From an uncultured Rikenella sp. (lineage in GTDB: Bacteria > Bacteroidota > Bacteroidia > Bacteroidales > Rikenellaceae): a stretch of 8,509 nucleotides of DNA. The notes beneath the pieces were generated by a model. It was not told where the DNA came from, ran no database searches, and saw nothing but the letters and a program-made list of their open reading frames with translations. The first letter of the stretch is position 1, and each line of letters starts with the position of its first letter. Position numbers and translations under genes: made by a program. Of this stretch, positions 5,299 through 8,509 are shown in pieces. The DNA lies in assembly GCA_910577885.1 (NCBI GenBank), contig CAJTNK010000086.1, positions 1 to 8,509 of the forward strand, written 5' to 3'.

Positions 5299-6619
5299 CG
5301 GATGAAGAGATATCCGGATCTTCCGGATCGAGCAGCATGACTTCGACCTTCGTGATCCGGCGGTTTTCAACCCGCAACGCTTTGAATTTCAAGTGTTCGA
5401 AAGCCGCTTCGTCGCCCTCGCCGAAAAATTCGCCGCGGATCTCCAACATCAGCCCCGCCAGCGTATCCGCATCGCCCCGAACGGAGTCCAGGAACGTATC
5501 CGGCAGCTCCAAAACCCGCAGAAAATCACCCAAATGAGTCCTCCCTTCGAACCAGTAGCGGTGGTCGTCGATCCGTTCATAAGTAGCCGCCTCGATGTCC
5601 GACTCGTCGGCAATCTCGCCCACGATCTCTTCGAGGATGTCCTCCAACGACACCACCCCCAGCGTCCCGCCATACTCGTCGACCACCACGGCAATATGAA
5701 TCTTCCGTTTCTGGAAATCTTCGAGCAGGTCGTTGATTTTCTTGTGTTCCGGCACAAAATAGGCCGGCCGCAACAGCTGCTGCCACCCGAACTCATCCCC
5801 CTCGCCCAAGTGCGGCAAGAGGTCCTTGACGTACAACACCCCCTTGATGTCGTCGAGGTTCTCCTCGTAGACCGGAATACGCGAAAATCCGCTCCGGACC
5901 ACCGTCTCGCGCACCTCGGCGAAAGTCGCCTCGCGGTCCAACGCCACCACATCGATCCGCGGTTTCATGATCTGGTCGACCTCCGTCCGCTCGAATCGCA
6001 CGATGCCGGTCAGCATCTTCTTGTCGTCGTCCGAATCCGCCTCGGCAATCTCGATGGCATCGGTCAACTCGCTCACCGACAGGTTGGCCTGCTTCCTGGC
6101 CAACGCATTGGTAATGCTCCCCCCGGCCCGAATCAACAGCGTGGACAACGGCCGGAAAAGCCGCTGCAACGACAGCAGCGGAACCGCCATCCGCCGCGTA
6201 AAAGACAACGTATTGTAGGCCGCGAAAATCTTGGGCATGATCTCGCCGAACAGCAAAAGCAGAAAGGTGACGACAATCACCTTGACGATAAATTCGAGCA
6301 CGGTCGCCTGTCCGAAAACGACCAACCCGTCGATCAACGCATTCGCCGCCAAAATCGCACCGATATTCACCAGGTTATTGGTAATCAGAACCGTCGACAA
6401 CAACCGATCCTTATCCTCCAACAACCGAACGGCCGCTTCGGACTGCTTCGTATCCGACTCCTCCAACTCGCGCACCTCGCCCGGCGAAAGCGAAAAAAAG
6501 GCGGTCTCCGATCCCGACACCAACGCCGAAACCGTCAACAACCCCGCCAGGATCAACAAAATCCAAATCACATGAGGCGTAAACGCCAAAAACTCGACTC
6601 CTTGCAAATAATCATCCAT
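5282..6619 (-). CDS. gldE: GldE-like CNNM/CorC family membrane protein (DUF21, CBS pair, CorC_HlyC)
   Basis: This inner-membrane protein has 445 residues. A DUF21/CNNM transmembrane domain (about 15-205) has hydrophobic segments near 16-35, 80-105 and 108-127 and the motifs SGSETAFFSLS and FGEIMPK. A CBS pair follows (about 215-335, with MKPRIDVVAL, FSRIPVYEENLDDIKGVLYV and VVVDEYGGTLGVVSLEDILEEIVGEI), then a CorC_HlyC domain (about 350-432). This is the architecture of GldE, which in Flavobacterium supports gliding and the GldD lipoprotein; relatives act in metal-ion transport. In non-gliding Bacteroidales the role is unclear. The ATG at 6619 is used, with a -7 box 10 bases upstream, so the mRNA would be almost leaderless. 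An in-frame ATG at 6751 would translate through the repeat element and is rejected. It is first in an operon with the overlapping transferase gene. Confidence 0.9.
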   Translation of the reverse strand: MDDYLQGVEFLAFTPHVIWILLILAGLLTVSALVSGSETAFFSLSPGEVRELEESDTKQSEAAVRLLEDKDRLLSTVLITNNLVNIGAILAANALIDGLVVFGQATVLEFIVKVIVVTFLLLLFGEIMPKIFAAYNTLSFTRRMAVPLLSLQRLFRPLSTLLIRAGGSITNALARKQANLSVSELTDAIEIAEADSDDDKKMLTGIVRFERTEVDQIMKPRIDVVALDREATFAEVRETVVRSGFSRIPVYEENLDDIKGVLYVKDLLPHLGEGDEFGWQQLLRPAYFVPEHKKINDLLEDFQKRKIHIAVVVDEYGGTLGVVSLEDILEEIVGEIADESDIEAATYERIDDHRYWFEGRTHLGDFLRVLELPDTFLDSVRGDADTLAGLMLEIRGEFFGEGDEAAFEHLKFKALRVENRRITKVEVMLLDPEDPDISSSDDGGN

Positions 6620-6628
6620 AGATAACCA

Positions 6629-6636
6629 CAAAGATA
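6629..6636 (-). promoter_or_regulatory. Bacteroidota -7 promoter box for gldE
   Basis: The minus strand reads TATCTTTG, matching TAnnTTTG. Transcription would start near 6622, only a few bases before the ATG. The -33 position falls at the outer edge of element C, so the element may supply or disturb the upstream promoter half. Confidence 0.55.
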
Positions 6637-6648
6637 AGCACTTTTTCT

Positions 6649-6951
6649 TGTTACCACCAGTATTTAGTGACTGGAGGGTACTGTCCCTTTCTTGAAAGAA
6701 AGGGACCCAAAGAACTTTCAGATAGCATACGCTATGCCTTAGGCTCCGCAATCCTTAGGGCATGGGTGGGGTTTTCCGGTGTCGGCGCGATGAAGCAGTA
6801 ATTACCTTACGCGCCGCACCGAGAAAGCCCCACCCAAAGACCGGGCTGACACGGCCAAAGCATCCCGCAGGGATGCGCTCGAAAGTTTTTTTGGTTCTTT
6901 TTGTTCACAAAAAGAACAGTTCTATCCGGTTCACAAAACACGGTTGGCAAA
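6649..6951 (+). repeat. Palindromic interspersed element, copy C (complete)
   Basis: It has the same five-hairpin order and orientation as copy B. Hairpins are a 24-nt one at 6683-6706 (arm GTCCCTTTCT, loop TGAA), a small one at 6722-6735 (ATAGC-ATAC-GCTAT), a central one at 6764-6835 (26-nt arms, 20-nt loop), a small one at 6860-6876 (GCATCCC-GCA-GGGATGC), and a 24-nt one at 6894-6917 (arm GTTCTTTTTG, loop TTCA). The outer right end CACGGTTGGCAAA is at 6939-6951. Similarity between the outer ends may extend to about 6641 and 6960. It lies between the divergent promoters of gldE and the oxoamine synthase gene. The rest of the 6620-7058 gap holds only these promoters and A+T-rich spacer; I see no gene in it. 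Confidence 0.85.
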
Positions 6952-7007
6952 AGAAAATACGATTTTATACTTAGCCGGTCGGGGTGCGGCGGGAGCGAAA
7001 AAAGATT

Positions 7008-7015
7008 TACCTTTG
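7008..7015 (+). promoter_or_regulatory. Bacteroidota -7 promoter box for the oxoamine synthase gene
   Basis: TACCTTTG matches TAnnTTTG. A start near 7021 gives a leader of about 38 nt to the GTG at 7059. The box lies downstream of the in-frame ATG at 6984, which argues against that start. Confidence 0.6.
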
Positions 7016-7058
7016 CTGCGACGTATTTTGGAGTCAATCATCAAACACCATTTATACA

Positions 7059-8321
7059 GTGGATATTTTCGAACGAATCAAGAAGGATGCGGGGGGGCCG
7101 ATCGGCCAGTATCAGAAGCTGAGCCACGGCTACTATTCATTTCCGAAGCTCGAGGGGCCGATCGGTCCGCGGATGGTTTTCCGCGGGAAGATGATGCTCA
7201 ACTGGAGCCTGAACAACTACCTCGGGCTGGCCAACCACCCGGAGGTGATGGCTGCCGATGCAGAGGCTGCCAGAGAGTTCGGGATGGCCGCTCCGATGGG
7301 GGCGCGCATGATGAGCGGGCAGACCAAATACCACGAAGAACTCGAGCGGCGGTTGGCGGCGTTCGTCGGGAAACCCGATGCCTTTCTGCTCAACTTCGGG
7401 TACCAAGGGATGGTTTCCATTATCGACTGCTTGGCGACGGCGCGGGACGTGATCGTTTATGACTCGGAAGCGCACGCTTGTATCATCGACGGCCTGTTGA
7501 TTCATAAGGCCAAGGGCGGGAAACGCTTCGTGTATCACCACAACGACATGGATAAGTGTCGGTTGATGCTCGGCCGGGCGACCAAACTGGCTCAACAACA
7601 GGGCGGGGGCGTGTTGCTGATTACGGAGGGCGTTTTCGGGATGAAGGGTGACCTGGGGAAACTGGACGAAATCGTGGCCATGAAGAAGGAGTTCGACTTC
7701 CGGATTTTGGTCGACGACGCGCACGGGCTGGGGACCATGGGGAAAAGCGGGGCCGGGACGCCGGAACACTTCGGGGTGTCGGACCAGATCGACGTACACT
7801 TCGGGACCTTCGCCAAGTCGTTTGCCGGGATCGGGGCTTTCGTGGCATCGGATCCGGATATCGTCAACTTCCTGCGCTACAACATGCGGTCGCAACTCTA
7901 CGCCAAGTCGCTGCCGATGCCGATGGTCAAGGGGGCGATGAAACGGCTCGACCTCATTCAGGAACATCCGGAGTACAGGGAAAAACTCTGGACCATCGTG
8001 CGGGCGTTGCAGAAAGGGTTCGTCGACGCCGGGTTCGATATCGGGGTGACCCAGTCGCCGGTGACGCCGGTCTATATGAAAGGCGGGGTTGAAGATGCTA
8101 CGAATATCGTGGTCGACTTGCGCGAAAACCACAACCTCTTCTGCTCGGTGGTGGTCTATCCGGTGATCCCGAAGGGCGAAATCATCCTGCGTATTATTCC
8201 GACGGCGGTTCATACGCTCGAAGATGTCGAATACACGCTGAACGCGTTCAAAGCTTGTCGAGGGAAACTCGAAGCGGGAGAATACCACAAACCGATTCAG
8301 AATATGGCGGATCCGATGTAG
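7059..8321 (+). CDS. PLP-dependent alpha-oxoamine synthase; candidate cysteate fatty-acyltransferase
   Basis: Members of this fold-type I family (Kbl, BioF, serine palmitoyltransferase, cysteate acyltransferase) condense an amino acid with an acyl thioester and release CO2. The 420-residue protein has SLNNYLGLANHPEV (50-63), EAHACIIDG with the PLP-stacking H139, the VDDAHG block with D220 near the pyridine nitrogen, and GTFAKSFAG with Schiff-base K253. The start is GTG at 7059: it yields MDIFERIKKD, the N-terminus I expect for this subfamily, and it follows the -7 box. Starting at the ATG of 6984 would add 25 unrelated residues. The motif PMGARMMSGQTKYHEELE replaces the GSR-type motif of classic serine palmitoyltransferase and Kbl, marking a separate Bacteroidota branch. 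I suspect this branch includes the enzyme that makes 3-ketocapnine for sulfonolipids, but recall alone cannot prove the substrate. The gene is transcribed alone and ends in a strong terminator. Confidence 0.85.
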   Translation: MDIFERIKKDAGGPIGQYQKLSHGYYSFPKLEGPIGPRMVFRGKMMLNWSLNNYLGLANHPEVMAADAEAAREFGMAAPMGARMMSGQTKYHEELERRLAAFVGKPDAFLLNFGYQGMVSIIDCLATARDVIVYDSEAHACIIDGLLIHKAKGGKRFVYHHNDMDKCRLMLGRATKLAQQQGGGVLLITEGVFGMKGDLGKLDEIVAMKKEFDFRILVDDAHGLGTMGKSGAGTPEHFGVSDQIDVHFGTFAKSFAGIGAFVASDPDIVNFLRYNMRSQLYAKSLPMPMVKGAMKRLDLIQEHPEYREKLWTIVRALQKGFVDAGFDIGVTQSPVTPVYMKGGVEDATNIVVDLRENHNLFCSVVVYPVIPKGEIILRIIPTAVHTLEDVEYTLNAFKACRGKLEAGEYHKPIQNMADPM

Positions 8322-8351
8322 GCACTTCACTACCGTACATCACAATACTCA

Positions 8352-8400
8352 CATCGCCCTTTTCCTTGTATGTAAAGGAAAAGGGCGATGCTCTTTCTTT
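8352..8400 (+). terminator. Intrinsic terminator of the oxoamine synthase gene
   Basis: A perfect 16-bp stem (8352-8367 with 8375-8390) with a 7-nt loop is followed by a T-rich tract CTCTTTCTTT. It lies 30 bp after the stop codon and before element D, so the gene has its own terminator and does not depend on the repeat. Confidence 0.85.
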
Positions 8401-8431
8401 CACCTTCATTTCCTCGCGCTGCCTTGGATAA

Positions 8432-8509
8432 TGTGTAAACGGTCTTTAGCAACTGGAGGGTACTGTCCCTTTCTTGAAAGAAAGGGACCCAAAGAACTTC
8501 CGAAAGTGC
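8432..8509 (+). repeat. Palindromic interspersed element, copy D (left arm only, cut by window end)
   Basis: The outer end (TGTAAACGG from 8432), the GGAGGGTACT flank and the 24-nt hairpin at 8465-8488 (arm GTCCCTTTCT, loop TGAA) match copy C's left arm, with the hairpin identical. The sequence diverges soon after, where the small subterminal hairpin would begin. Orientation is the same as in copies A, B and C. Confidence 0.8.

Noticed and set aside
5393..6625. A 410-codon plus-strand frame opposite gldE
   Set aside because: The translation is Gln/Arg/Asn-rich without domains and runs across the gldE start; gldE has clear DUF21, CBS and CorC domains.
6620..6751. N-terminal extension of gldE through the repeat element
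   Set aside because: The extra residues come from the left arm of copy C, and a -7 box for gldE lies inside this stretch, so it is leader or upstream DNA.
4310..6951. CRISPR array or composite transposon bounded by copies B and C
   Set aside because: Copies are far apart with core genes between them, in direct orientation, with no transposase, cas gene or visible target duplication.
7137..8330. A 397-codon minus-strand frame opposite the oxoamine synthase gene
   Set aside because: It is a codon-bias shadow with His/Arg-rich composition and no recognisable motif.

Overview
The window looks like chromosomal DNA of a Bacteroidota member, probably Bacteroidales and possibly Alistipes or another Rikenellaceae. 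The evidence is the long Bacteroidota-type RNA polymerase omega/Rpb6-like protein beside bamD, a GldE homologue, Bacteroidota-type -7 boxes (TAnnTTTG) before all four transcription units, few Shine-Dalgarno sequences, and moderately high G+C with A+T-rich promoters. The genus is an inference.

Layout. (1) 1-77: right arm of a palindromic repeat element cut by the window edge. (2) 116-1558, minus strand: operon bamD-rpoZ (outer-membrane assembly factor, then RNA polymerase omega). (3) 1580-2173: divergent intergenic region with a promoter at each end and, between them, about 420 bp of G+C-rich, hairpin-rich repetitive non-coding DNA. (4) 2174-4276, plus: a GH13 branching enzyme of the eukaryote-like type. 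(5) 4310-4625: a complete palindromic repeat element between convergent genes. (6) 4651-6619, minus: overlapping pair gldE and a Sfp-type phosphopantetheinyl transferase. (7) 6649-6951: a second complete element, inside the divergent promoter region. (8) 7059-8321, plus: a PLP-dependent alpha-oxoamine synthase that starts at GTG and may be the cysteate fatty-acyltransferase of sulfonolipid synthesis, followed by a strong terminator. (9) 8432-8509: left arm of a fourth element, cut by the window edge.

The protein-coding genes are mostly core genes of envelope assembly, lipid or carrier-protein metabolism, glycogen and transcription. The notable part is the intergenic DNA. Four copies (two complete) of one interspersed element lie in the same orientation. 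Each complete copy has long imperfect terminal inverted repeats and five hairpins, and the hairpin stems change by compensating base pairs while loop sequence, stem length and order stay fixed. I do not recognise this as a named family. It could be a MITE/BIME-like mobile palindrome or a structured RNA or DNA element. A second, unrelated-looking structured repeat block fills the bamD-glgB gap.
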